A DNA stretch of 8,471 nucleotides. Origin: Gammaproteobacteria bacterium. Lineage in GTDB: Bacteria > Pseudomonadota > Gammaproteobacteria > Pseudomonadales > DSM-25080. This document shows, in pieces, positions 1 through 7,148 of the stretch (within the stretch, counting starts at the first letter, position 1; each line of letters starts with the position of its first letter). Below the pieces are notes generated by a model. It saw nothing but the letters and a program-made list of their open reading frames with translations. It was not told where the DNA came from and searched no databases. Location of the stretch: NCBI GenBank assembly GCA_013372965.1, contig JABXIR010000059.1, positions 1-8,471 on the forward strand. The letters are read 5' to 3'. Position numbers and translations under genes: made by a program.

Positions 1-140
1 ATTTAGAATTGGAGAATTTGCACGCATCATCGCAACGCTAATCGACTAAAGACCTGTAAGTGTCTCGAGTTGGCTCCACAAAACAACGTGTTTAAGTGAA
101 GCCCTTAAAAGATTGCATCGCTTCCTAGTCTAAACCGAAG

Positions 141-830
141 TCAGTCGCTTGAACTTCCGATATAACGATAGATAGCAGCGCCCAACAAACCGCCGAATAT
201 TGGTGCCACCCAAAATAGCCACAACTGCGCAGTTGCCCAGTCTCCCACGAAAACAGCGACACCTGTACTCCGTGCTGGATTCACGGATGTATTGGTAATG
301 GGAATGCTAATTAAGTGGATTAAGGTAAGGGCTAAACCAATGGCAATGGGAGCTAACCCTGCAGGCGCTCGCTGATCGGTTGCGCCTAAAATAACGAGTA
401 CGAACATTAGGGTCATGACGATTTCTGTAATCAGTGCGGAAGTCAGCGAATATCCACCTGGCGAGTGTTCACCATAACCGTTAGAGGCGAAGCCGTCCGC
501 CACATTGAAATCCGGGCCTCCGCTCGCAATCATGTAAAGCACGCCTCCTGCGGCTATGCCTCCCACAACCTGAGCAATGATGTATCCCGGTATTTTTGCA
601 GCCGGGAAGCGCCCACTAGCGAACAAGCTGAGCGTGACGGCAGGATTTAAATGACAGCCCGAGATGTGACCAATGGCAAAAGCCATGGTGAGAACGCTTA
701 GACCGAAGGCCAACGAGACGCCTAATAATCCTATACCTACCTCAGGGAATGTCGCCGCCAAAACAGCGCTACCACAGCCGCCCAGTACCAGCCAAAATGT
801 TCCAATAAACTCAGCTACGTAACTCTTCAT
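141..830 (-). CDS. aqpZ: Aquaporin Z (water channel)
   Basis: An inner-membrane channel for rapid osmotic water flow, 229 residues, the normal AqpZ length. Both half-helix signatures are present: HLNPAVT with NPA at 62-64, and SVNPARS with NPA at 184-186. The aromatic/arginine filter residues of E. coli AqpZ are matched by F42, H172, T181 and R187, which points to a strict water channel, not a glycerol facilitator. The N-terminal TFWLVLGGCGSAVLAA and the loop ASNGYGEHSPGGYS are nearly identical to E. coli AqpZ as I remember it. Six hydrophobic segments are visible. Start: ATG at 830 is preceded by AGGAG at 836-840 on the minus strand, with good spacing. It lies downstream of the MATE gene in the same direction, but the 258-base gap suggests its own promoter. 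No strong terminator is visible after it. Confidence 0.97.
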   Translation of the reverse strand: MKSYVAEFIGTFWLVLGGCGSAVLAATFPEVGIGLLGVSLAFGLSVLTMAFAIGHISGCHLNPAVTLSLFASGRFPAAKIPGYIIAQVVGGIAAGGVLYMIASGGPDFNVADGFASNGYGEHSPGGYSLTSALITEIVMTLMFVLVILGATDQRAPAGLAPIAIGLALTLIHLISIPITNTSVNPARSTGVAVFVGDWATAQLWLFWVAPIFGGLLGAAIYRYIGSSSD

Positions 831-906
831 GATCGCTCCTCTATGAATGTATAAGCGAGTTGTCGAGCTCTGCCTGATACTGAGTTGAGAGCGTCCGACG
901 AAAGTT

Positions 907-920
907 GGGTATGATTACCC
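907..920. promoter_or_regulatory. Dyad GGGTA-N4-TACCC upstream of aqpZ
   Basis: A perfect 5-bp inverted repeat (GGGTA, loop TGAT, TACCC) lies 77-90 bases upstream of the aqpZ start codon. The size and position would suit a small operator, but the dyad is short and could be chance. No regulator is encoded next to it, and I could not recognise convincing -35/-10 boxes for aqpZ nearby. Confidence 0.2.
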
Positions 921-958
921 TTATGATGAGGATAGTGCACTAAGCGACATTCACCCAG

Positions 959-988
959 TTTGAGCTGCGTCTTTATAAATTTGAGCTG
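959..988. repeat. Paired 9-bp direct repeat TTTGAGCTG, 21-bp period
   Basis: TTTGAGCTG occurs at 959-967 and again at 980-988, an exact repeat with start-to-start distance 21, about two turns of the helix. It lies 129-158 bases upstream of the aqpZ start, in the spacer between the MATE gene and aqpZ. Same-face spacing is typical of tandem regulator half-sites, but nothing else identifies a regulator. The AT-rich stretch CTTTATAAAT separates the copies. Confidence 0.25.
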
Positions 989-1088
989 AATGAAGATTGT
1001 TGACGCCTACGATTACCGGATCTGGGTAAAACAATTCTCGAGAGTAATCTCCGAACCCACATCTTAAGGAAGTCTAATCTCGCCACAA

Positions 1089-2396
1089 TTAAATAAACCA
1101 CCTTGGTGCTAGCTGCTTAAACACCAGCCACATCCCAATGCTTCGCGAGAGATTCAAACCCAGAAAGGCCATCCATAAGCCGTGGTTGCCGAGGTGTTGG
1201 GTGACGGCAATGATGGCGAAGAAAACCAGACCTGCCGCAATCATCACTGCACACATGGCTTTAAACGCACCCGCTCCGATAAACACACCATCATATTGGT
1301 AGCTCAATACCGAGGCGATGGGCAGCACGACCACCCACCAAAGGTACTGATTTGCGGTTAATACAGTCTCCGCTTGATCCGTCATGAGTTGAATTAATAG
1401 AGGCCCGGATAGGGCGAAGGCAACCGAGAAGCCAATCGCACTGCCTGCGCTCCAGTGAAACGCTACACGATTAAAACGCTGAAACTGGTCGCGATCGTCT
1501 TGGCCGATGTATCGCCCAACAAATGTTTCTAAGGCATGTGCGTATGCATCGAGTAAGAAAGCGCTGAGTGCGACAAGTTGATAGAGTACCGCATTTGCGG
1601 CCGCGATATTGGTGCCCAATGCGGCACCGCGCGCATTAAAGTAAAGGATACAACCAAGCAGAATGAGTGTGCGTACCATGAGTGCGGTGTTAGCCTGAAT
1701 AAACCGGCTGAGGCCTTTTAGTAGCGCTCCGTGACGGCGGCTAAACAGTTGGAATCTTCTTTGCGCAATAAGTAGCAGCGCTGCCAAAGCCGTTGTTACC
1801 TCTGCGAAAAGCGTCGCCCATGCCGCACCAACCGCGCCGTAGTCGAGCCATGCCACAAGGACTAAATCACCCACGATATTGATCAAATTCACCAATACCA
1901 TCAGTTTTAATGGCGTCTTAGCATCACCAATGCCAATGAACCAGCCATTCACAGCATACAAGCCGAGCGCGGGAATCATTCCCCAGATGCGAATTTCGCT
2001 ATAGGCACTCACCAGCACCGAAAGCTCACCTTCAGGGGCAATCAACGCGCTCAGGGGGGTGAGCCAGAAGTAACTGCTCAACCACACGATGGCGCCAGCT
2101 GAAGCAGCAATCATCAGCGATTGTTGCAGTCGAAGTACCGGCGCAACACCAGAGCGACCGTAGTCTTGAGCTGTTAGGCCCGTGGTGCCCATACGGAGAA
2201 AACCGAAGGCCCAGAACAGTGTCGTGATCAGTGCGCTGCCTAATGCAACTGCCGCCAAGTCAATCGGACTGTCGGTGTGGCCGAGCACCGCGGTATCGAC
2301 AATCCCTAAAAGAGGCACACTTAAATTCGAGATCAGCATGGGCCCTGTAATCGACCATAGCGCTTGGTTGGGAGTTGGTTTAGCTGTAGTACTCAT
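1089..2396 (-). CDS. DinF-like MATE family efflux transporter
   Basis: A twelve-helix secondary exporter of the multidrug and toxic compound extrusion family, which uses a Na+ or H+ gradient to expel cationic organic compounds. It has 435 residues, a usual MATE length. The DinF-branch signatures are visible: VPLLGIVDTAVLGH at 27-40 with the helix-1 Asp at 34, GFLRMGTTGLTAQ at 65-77, DGVFIGA at 369-375 and LGNHGLW at 402-408. E. coli DinF has closely similar segments at the same places. Its own substrate cannot be read from sequence. E. coli dinF sits beside lexA; no lexA is seen here, so SOS control is not implied. The start ATG at 2396 is the only reasonable one (the next Met is residue 20), yet the bases before it (CCACTTATCCCT on the minus strand) carry no Shine-Dalgarno sequence. 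It is divergent from coxB. Confidence 0.93.
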   Translation of the reverse strand: MSTTAKPTPNQALWSITGPMLISNLSVPLLGIVDTAVLGHTDSPIDLAAVALGSALITTLFWAFGFLRMGTTGLTAQDYGRSGVAPVLRLQQSLMIAASAGAIVWLSSYFWLTPLSALIAPEGELSVLVSAYSEIRIWGMIPALGLYAVNGWFIGIGDAKTPLKLMVLVNLINIVGDLVLVAWLDYGAVGAAWATLFAEVTTALAALLLIAQRRFQLFSRRHGALLKGLSRFIQANTALMVRTLILLGCILYFNARGAALGTNIAAANAVLYQLVALSAFLLDAYAHALETFVGRYIGQDDRDQFQRFNRVAFHWSAGSAIGFSVAFALSGPLLIQLMTDQAETVLTANQYLWWVVVLPIASVLSYQYDGVFIGAGAFKAMCAVMIAAGLVFFAIIAVTQHLGNHGLWMAFLGLNLSRSIGMWLVFKQLAPRWFI

Positions 2397-2421
2397 AGGG
2401 ATAAGTGGTTACTCGGGGTTG

Positions 2422-2438
2422 ACCTTTTTCGCAAAGGT
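2422..2438. promoter_or_regulatory. Inverted repeat ACCTTT-N5-AAAGGT in the MATE gene leader
   Basis: A perfect 6-bp inverted repeat with a 5-base loop lies 26-42 bases upstream of the MATE start. In the MATE transcript it would be a hairpin just before the ribosome landing zone; as DNA it could be an operator in the divergent spacer. There is no U-run directly after it on either strand long enough to call a terminator. Function unknown. Confidence 0.25.
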
Positions 2439-2460
2439 GATCAAAAAGTTGTTGAGGTGT

Positions 2461-2497
2461 CTAGTTTAATTAAATTTTGGTTGTTATACTCGAGAAG
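2461..2497 (+). promoter_or_regulatory. Candidate extended -10 promoter of the cox operon
   Basis: TGTTATACT at 2482-2490 combines an extended -10 (TG-N) with TATACT, a five-of-six match to TATAAT. The bases upstream (2463-2480) are very AT-rich, like an UP element. No good -35 box stands 16-18 bases before it, which an extended -10 tolerates. Transcription would start near 2497, leaving a leader of about 190 bases before coxB. A start closer to coxB cannot be excluded. The rest of the 2397-2689 spacer shows no other clear element. Confidence 0.35.
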
Positions 2498-2689
2498 TTT
2501 TCGGGCGAATACCCAAAAAACCTTGTCTTGATCCGAGCTGTAATAGGATTGGCAAAACCCCGCACGAGGTGGTGTTGTTGTATGCGGCTCAAACCATAGT
2601 ACCCTACCTTATCTCTGTGCGGTTCGTCGCGCGAAACTCCCGAAGTTGTAAGCAATATCAATAACAATAAGTGCATGGAGACAGAGGGC

Positions 2690-3814
2690 ATGTTCAAAAA
2701 ACGCCTCTTTTCCGGCTTGGGGGCTATTACAGCATCGTCTACTGCTTTAGCAGAAGACGCCCAACGCTGGGGAGTAAATATGACTGAAGGTGTCACCGAC
2801 GTAAGTCGTGAGATCTACGGTCTGCACATGGATATTTTTTGGTGGTGCGTAGGTATCGGCGTCGTAGTTTTTGGCGTCATGTTCTACAGCATGTTCAAAC
2901 ACCGTCGAAGCGTTCGCAAAGAATCTGCGACCTTTCATGAAAATACCCTTCTTGAAATTATCTGGACGGTTATTCCTGTCATCATTTTGGTGATTATGGC
3001 AATTCCGGCTACGACCACCCTCGAGCGAATTTACGATACGGCGGATGCCGATATTGATATTCAGGTGACGGGTTATCAGTGGAAGTGGCGTTACGAGTAC
3101 ATGGGTGAAGATCTAAGCTTCTTCTCCAATCTACGTACCTCTCAAGATGAAATTACGGGTCGTTCACAAAAAGGCGAACACTATCTCCTCGAGGTAGATG
3201 AGCCGCTTGTGGTTCCTACGGGTCAAAAAATCCGTTTCATTATTAACGCTGCCGACGTGATCCACGCTTGGTGGGTTCCCGCTCTAGCCGTTAAGAAAGA
3301 CGCAATTCCAGGCTATAACAACGAAGCGTGGACCACGATCAATGAGCCTGGAATCTACCGCGGTCAGTGCGCCGAATTGTGTGGTCGAGACCACGGCTTC
3401 ATGCCAATTGTTGTTCATGCTATGGAGCCCGCCGACTACGAGCGGTGGTTAGCCGATAAGCGTGAAGAGGCAGCGGTACTCCGCGAACTGATGGCGCAAA
3501 CCTTTACTTTCGAGGAGTTAATGACTCGTGGTGAAGGCGTATACCAGCGCATGTGTGTTGCCTGTCACGGAGCCAACGGCGAAGGTGGTGTCGGTAAGGC
3601 GATTGCGGGAAGCCCAGTGGCGACCGGTGATATCAATGCCCACCTAGACTTGCTGGTCAACGGTGTTAATGGCACGGCAATGCAGGCGTTCGGCGAGCAG
3701 CTTAACGACCTAGATATGGCTGCTGTACTGACCTACACACGAACTGCGTTCGGTAACAACATGGGTGATAGCTTACAAGCTGTCGACGTGTATCAGTTTA
3801 AAGCAGCGCAGTAG
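2690..3814 (+). CDS. coxB: Cytochrome c oxidase subunit II with fused C-terminal cytochrome c domain (caa3-like)
   Basis: Takes electrons from periplasmic cytochrome c and passes them through CuA to subunit I. The 374-residue protein has a signal peptide (KKR start, hydrophobic run, ALA before E22), two membrane helices (about 47-69 and 89-112), and a cupredoxin domain with aromatic QWKWRYEY at 130-137. The complete CuA ligand set is H192, C227, E229 (backbone), C231, H235 and M238. A class I cytochrome c domain follows at about 275-360, with heme motif CVACH at 289-293 and likely axial M331. Start choice: an in-frame ATG at 2675 would add five residues but has no ribosome site, while ATG 2690 has GGAG at 2677-2680 with nine bases of spacing and gives a clean signal peptide. 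It is first of the run, nine bases before coxA. The fusion is usual for this Pseudomonas-type locus. Confidence 0.97.
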   Translation: MFKKRLFSGLGAITASSTALAEDAQRWGVNMTEGVTDVSREIYGLHMDIFWWCVGIGVVVFGVMFYSMFKHRRSVRKESATFHENTLLEIIWTVIPVIILVIMAIPATTTLERIYDTADADIDIQVTGYQWKWRYEYMGEDLSFFSNLRTSQDEITGRSQKGEHYLLEVDEPLVVPTGQKIRFIINAADVIHAWWVPALAVKKDAIPGYNNEAWTTINEPGIYRGQCAELCGRDHGFMPIVVHAMEPADYERWLADKREEAAVLRELMAQTFTFEELMTRGEGVYQRMCVACHGANGEGGVGKAIAGSPVATGDINAHLDLLVNGVNGTAMQAFGEQLNDLDMAAVLTYTRTAFGNNMGDSLQAVDVYQFKAAQ

Positions 3815-3823
3815 CGGGAGGAT

Positions 3824-5380
3824 ATGATGGGTGAACATCACGGGCCTGCGAAAGGCTTAACTCGGTGGTTATACACCACCAACCACAAGGACATTGGTTC
3901 GATGTACCTGTGGTTCTCATTCGCCATGTTTTTATTGGGCGGTGTTTTTGCATTAGTGATTCGCGCCGAGCTATTCGAGCCGGGCTTGCAGTTGGTCGAC
4001 CCTGGGTTCTTTAACCAGATGACGACGATGCACGGCTTGGTGATGGTGTTCGGTGCGGTAATGCCAGCGTTTGTTGGCTTGGCCAACTGGTTGATTCCGA
4101 TGATGATTGGTGCGCCAGACATGGCGTTGCCACGAATGAACAACTGGAGTTTCTGGATTCTTCCGTTCGCGTTCGCACTGATGGTATCTACTTTGTTCAT
4201 GGATGGCGGCGGTCCTAACTTCGGTTGGACGTTCTATGCACCGCTCTCTACAGAGTATGCGCCACCAAGCGTTACGTTCTTCATTTTTGCGGTACACATC
4301 ATGGGTGCGTCTTCGATTATGGGTGCGATCAACGTGATTGCGACCATTTTGAACATGCGCGCTCCGGGTATGACGCTGATGAAAATGCCACTGTTCGTCT
4401 GGACTTGGTTAATCACGGCTTACCTATTAATCGCGGTGATGCCTGTACTCGCGGGTGTGGTCACGATGATGCTGTTCGATATTCACTTCGGCACATCGTT
4501 CTTCGATGCCGCCGGTGGTGGCGATCCAGTGTTGTTCCAGCACGTGTTCTGGTTCTTCGGTCACCCAGAGGTTTACATCATGATCTTGCCGGCGTTCGGT
4601 ATTGCTTCGGCGATTATCCCAACGTTTGCGCGTAAGCCCCTATTTGGTTATGCCTCGATGGTGTATGCAACCGCGTCAATTGCGATTCTGAGCTTCATCG
4701 TATGGGCGCACCACATGTTTACCGTCGGCATTCCATTGGCGGGCGAGCTGTTCTTCATGTACGCCACCATGCTGATCGCGGTACCAACCGGTGTGAAAGT
4801 GTTTAACTGGGTCACTACGATGTTCCGAGGTTCCATTACCTTCGAGACACCGATGTTGTTCTCTATTGCCTTCGTTATTTTGTTCACGATCGGTGGGTTG
4901 TCGGGCTTGATGCTAGCGATTGCACCTGCGGACTTCCAGTATCACGACACCTATTTCGTGGTGGCTCACTTCCACTACGTGTTGGTGCCTGGCGCGATCT
5001 TCTCGATCTTCGCTGCGGTGTACTACTGGCTTCCAAAGTGGTCGGGTCACTACGTCAACGAAACCTTAGGTAAAACGCACTTCTGGCTAAGCTTCGTTGG
5101 TTTGAACATCACGTTCTTCCCAATGCACTTCGTCGGATTGGCGGGTATGCCGCGTCGTATTCCTGATTACGCATTGCAGTTTGCCGATTTCAATATGATC
5201 TCGACGGTTGGTGCGTTCATTTTTGGATTCTCGCAAGTGTTCTTCTTGTTCGTGGTGGTTAAAACCATCCGCGATGGTAAGAAAGCAGATGCGCAGGTTT
5301 GGGAAGGTGCTGAAGGCCTAGAGTGGACGGTCGAAAGTCCTGCGCCTTACCACACATTCTCAACGCCGCCAAAGGTGTAG
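3824..5380 (+). CDS. coxA: Cytochrome c oxidase subunit I (A1-type heme-copper oxidase)
   Basis: The catalytic, proton-pumping subunit that reduces O2 to water at the heme a3-CuB centre in the inner membrane. About twelve helices in 518 residues, standard length. Ligands are all present: H70 and H384 for heme a, H382 for heme a3, and H247, H296 and H297 for CuB, with Y251 as the Tyr cross-linked to the first CuB His. D99 (GAPDMALPRMNN) and E249 (GHPEVY) mark the D channel; K325 (TGVKVFNW) marks the K channel. The HPEVY glutamate places it in the A1 group. R444-R445 are the heme propionate arginines. Start: two adjacent ATGs at 3824 and 3827 follow GGGAGG at 3816-3821; the spacing (5 versus 2 bases) favours 3827, one residue shorter. 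Gaps of nine bases on each side indicate co-transcription with coxB and ctaG. Confidence 0.98.
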   Translation: MMGEHHGPAKGLTRWLYTTNHKDIGSMYLWFSFAMFLLGGVFALVIRAELFEPGLQLVDPGFFNQMTTMHGLVMVFGAVMPAFVGLANWLIPMMIGAPDMALPRMNNWSFWILPFAFALMVSTLFMDGGGPNFGWTFYAPLSTEYAPPSVTFFIFAVHIMGASSIMGAINVIATILNMRAPGMTLMKMPLFVWTWLITAYLLIAVMPVLAGVVTMMLFDIHFGTSFFDAAGGGDPVLFQHVFWFFGHPEVYIMILPAFGIASAIIPTFARKPLFGYASMVYATASIAILSFIVWAHHMFTVGIPLAGELFFMYATMLIAVPTGVKVFNWVTTMFRGSITFETPMLFSIAFVILFTIGGLSGLMLAIAPADFQYHDTYFVVAHFHYVLVPGAIFSIFAAVYYWLPKWSGHYVNETLGKTHFWLSFVGLNITFFPMHFVGLAGMPRRIPDYALQFADFNMISTVGAFIFGFSQVFFLFVVVKTIRDGKKADAQVWEGAEGLEWTVESPAPYHTFSTPPKV

Positions 5381-5389
5381 AGGTCGGAT

Positions 5390-5944
5390 ATGAGTGACGG
5401 GATGAATCGAGGCGTTAAACAACAGGTGGTCAAGCTTAGCTTGGTCGCCGTTGGGATGTTCGCATTTGTCTTTGTGGTGATGGTGCCACTGTACGATTTG
5501 TTTTGTGAAGTGACTGGGCTGAACGGTAAAACCGGCGGCCCCTATCAGGCAGAGCAAATCGTCGTGGACGAGTCCCGCACCATTAACGTTCAGATGATGG
5601 CAAGTAACACCGATGGCATTGTTTGGGACTTTGGTCCCTCGCAGTTTGAGGTGGCGGTTCATCCTGGCGAGTCGGTGCGGGTTAGCTATACCGCCACCAA
5701 TCCGACGAATCGCACAATGACGGCACAGGCGATACCCAGTGTATTGCCGTTTCGTGCGGCAAGTTACTTTCACAAAACCGAGTGTTTTTGCTTTAACCAG
5801 CAAGTATTAGCGCCGGGCGAAACTGTGGAAATGCCCATTGTGTTCATTGTCGATCCTGCACTCCCTGACAACGTATCCACCATAACTTTGTCATATATGT
5901 TGTTTGACGTGACGCCCGAGCCAGAGATGACTGGGGCTAAATAG
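5390..5944 (+). CDS. ctaG: Cox11/CtaG copper chaperone for CuB insertion
   Basis: A membrane-anchored periplasmic copper-binding assembly factor that delivers Cu(I) to the CuB site of subunit I. The 184 residues comprise a short cytoplasmic N-terminus, one helix at about 15-33, then an immunoglobulin-like beta domain. Family hallmarks are VPLYDLFCEVTG with Cys39, the copper-binding pair in ECFCF (C132 and C134), and the DPALPD turn at 155-160 followed by the last beta strand. The length is normal for the family. AGAGG at 5379-5383, overlapping the coxA stop region, serves as ribosome site with six bases of spacing. The position between coxA and coxC is the common one. This is the Cox11 family, unrelated to the Bacillus caa3 factor also named CtaG. 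Confidence 0.96.
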   Translation: MSDGMNRGVKQQVVKLSLVAVGMFAFVFVVMVPLYDLFCEVTGLNGKTGGPYQAEQIVVDESRTINVQMMASNTDGIVWDFGPSQFEVAVHPGESVRVSYTATNPTNRTMTAQAIPSVLPFRAASYFHKTECFCFNQQVLAPGETVEMPIVFIVDPALPDNVSTITLSYMLFDVTPEPEMTGAK

Positions 5945-5958
5945 AAAGGAGACTGATT

Positions 5959-6846
5959 ATGTCTGCCGAAAGTACATATTACGTACCTGAACAAAGCAAG
6001 TTGCCGATCTTTGCATCGATTGCTCTGTTCACTACGGTGACGGGCGCTGGTATGTGGCTCAATGGTTCGGGTTATGGCCCAACCGTATTTTGGATTGGCG
6101 CCTTTGCATTCGCTGCGGTGCTCTACACCTGGTTTGCTACTGCGATTCGCGAGAATATGCAGGGCCTCAATAATGCACAGCTAAAGCGCTCGTATGTTTG
6201 GGGTATGGGCTGGTTTATTTTCTCTGAAGTGATGTTTTTCGCGGCCTTCTTCGGCGCGTTATTCTACGTTCGCATGTATGCCGTACCTTGGCTCGCGGGC
6301 GAAGGTGATAAGGAATCTACCGCACTACTGTGGGAAGGTTTTGAAGCGACTTGGCCGCTGATGACCACGCCAGACCAAGCGGTCAATGGCGCGGAAGCAA
6401 CGGTTAAGGGCCCAGGCGGAATATTCGGCCCTTGGGGTTTGCCGCTGTTGAACACCATCATTCTGATTACCTCGAGTATTACGGTTCACTTTGCTCACGT
6501 GGGCATCAAGAAAGGCAACCGAAAGTCATTCCAGTGGTGGTTGTTGGCTACCGTGATTCTTGGTGCAACGTTCATGTTCTTCCAGGCGGAAGAGTATTAC
6601 GTCGCATATACAGAGCTTGGCTTAACGCTCGAATCGGGTATTTATGGATCAACGTTCTTCTTGCTGACCGGCTTCCACGGGGCGCACGTAACGCTGGGAA
6701 CGATCATGTTATTGGTTCAGCTACTTAGAAGCTATAAAGGCCACTTTAAGCCTGACGATCACTTCGGATTCGAAGCGTCGAGTTGGTACTGGCACTTTGT
6801 TGATGTGGTATGGGTTGGCTTGTTCGTATTTGTTTACATTTTGTAA
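5959..6846 (+). CDS. coxC: Cytochrome c oxidase subunit III
   Basis: Core subunit without redox centres that stabilises subunit I and supports proton uptake through the D channel. The 295 residues hold seven hydrophobic segments. The characteristic buried glutamate is E90 in IFSEVMFF, followed by AFFGALFYVR. Further family marks are the glutamates at 211-212 (FQAEEYY), GFHGAHVTLG at 238-247 and WYWHFVDVVW at 276-285. A hydrophilic periplasmic loop (about 113-155, with FEATWPLMTTPD) precedes helix 4, as in Pseudomonas-type CoxC. AAAGGAG at 5945-5951, seven bases before the ATG, is the strongest ribosome site of the operon. It is the last gene before a hairpin terminator, so it probably ends the main transcript. 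Confidence 0.97.
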   Translation: MSAESTYYVPEQSKLPIFASIALFTTVTGAGMWLNGSGYGPTVFWIGAFAFAAVLYTWFATAIRENMQGLNNAQLKRSYVWGMGWFIFSEVMFFAAFFGALFYVRMYAVPWLAGEGDKESTALLWEGFEATWPLMTTPDQAVNGAEATVKGPGGIFGPWGLPLLNTIILITSSITVHFAHVGIKKGNRKSFQWWLLATVILGATFMFFQAEEYYVAYTELGLTLESGIYGSTFFLLTGFHGAHVTLGTIMLLVQLLRSYKGHFKPDDHFGFEASSWYWHFVDVVWVGLFVFVYIL

Positions 6847-6852
6847 CGTAAA

Positions 6853-6876
6853 AAGGGGGGTAGTGATACCCCCTTT
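6853..6876. terminator. Bidirectional hairpin terminator between coxC and the DUF2909 gene
   Basis: A ten-pair stem (AAGGGGGGTA at 6853-6862 with TACCCCCTTT at 6867-6876, one G-T wobble) closes on a GTGA loop, a GNRA-type tetraloop in RNA. It sits in the 44-base gap between the convergent ends of coxC and the minus-strand gene. Read on the minus strand the stem runs straight into TTTTTACG, a good U-tract, so termination should be strongest for the DUF2909 transcript. On the plus strand only TTTATAA follows, so readthrough into surf1 is possible. Confidence 0.8.
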
Positions 6877-6890
6877 ATAAACGTTAGTTT

Positions 6891-7112
6891 TTAGTAACGA
6901 CCGGACCAAGGCGCACCAACTTGCAACTGTCCGGTGTAAGCGCCCCAGGCGATCGTAGCAATGATAAGCGACGCTAGCGTGACACGAATACCCAAGGCGT
7001 AGAGCGTACGTTTTTTCCCACCGTCGCCGCCGTCTTTTATAAGAAAAACAAATCCGCTTGTGAGTGAAAATATCATCGCGAGTGTAAGCAGTATGATGAC
7101 AATCTTAATCAT
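6891..7112 (-). CDS. DUF2909 twin-transmembrane small protein
   Basis: A 73-residue inner-membrane protein of unknown function. Two hydrophobic helices (about 3-24 and 41-60) are joined by a polar hairpin IKDGGDGGKKRTLYALGIR, whose charged KDxG...RTLxALxxR pattern matches the DUF2909 family often found between coxC and surf1 in gammaproteobacteria. The location suggests a role in oxidase assembly or stability, but that is inference from gene position alone. Start: ATG at 7112 is preceded by AGGAGAA on the minus strand (7119-7125). The gene runs against its neighbours, convergent with coxC and divergent from surf1 with 36 bases between start codons, so it must have its own promoter, probably inside the start of surf1. 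Confidence 0.85.
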   Translation of the reverse strand: MIKIVIILLTLAMIFSLTSGFVFLIKDGGDGGKKRTLYALGIRVTLASLIIATIAWGAYTGQLQVGAPWSGRY

Positions 7113-7148
7113 CGGTATTCTCCTAAGTGTTTAGAGGTATTAAAACAC

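Noticed and set aside
2..49. Plus-strand open frame from the window edge reading FRIGEFARI..., similar to the first residues of MerR-type regulators
   Set aside because: Only 16 codons before a stop, and MerR proteins carry this motif at the N-terminus, not at the end. It may be a chance match or the tail of an upstream gene; nothing more can be said.
91..109. TTTAAG-N7-CTTAAA inverted repeat after aqpZ as a terminator
   Set aside because: Stem is AT-rich and weak, and no U-run follows it on the minus strand.
170..236. Cys59 before the first NPA motif of AqpZ (SGCHLNPA) instead of the Gly of E. coli
   Set aside because: My positions for this residue fall elsewhere in the gene (around 650-660), and Cys here is common in bacterial AqpZ proteins as far as I recall; not a notable deviation.
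2619..2634. GCGGTTCGTCGC resembling redox-regulator (RegA/PrrA-type) half-sites before coxB
   Set aside because: The consensus is too loose and I cannot score it; the match could easily be chance in this base composition.
2470..2796. Minus-strand 108-codon open frame spanning the divergent spacer and the coxB signal peptide region
   Set aside because: No recognisable family or ribosome site; it overlaps a well-supported coxB start and is best explained as a chance frame.
4225..4635. 136-codon plus-strand frame inside coxA, and several minus-strand frames over coxA
   Set aside because: They are out-of-frame shadows of the strongly conserved coxA sequence, with Cys/Arg/His-rich composition and no domain.
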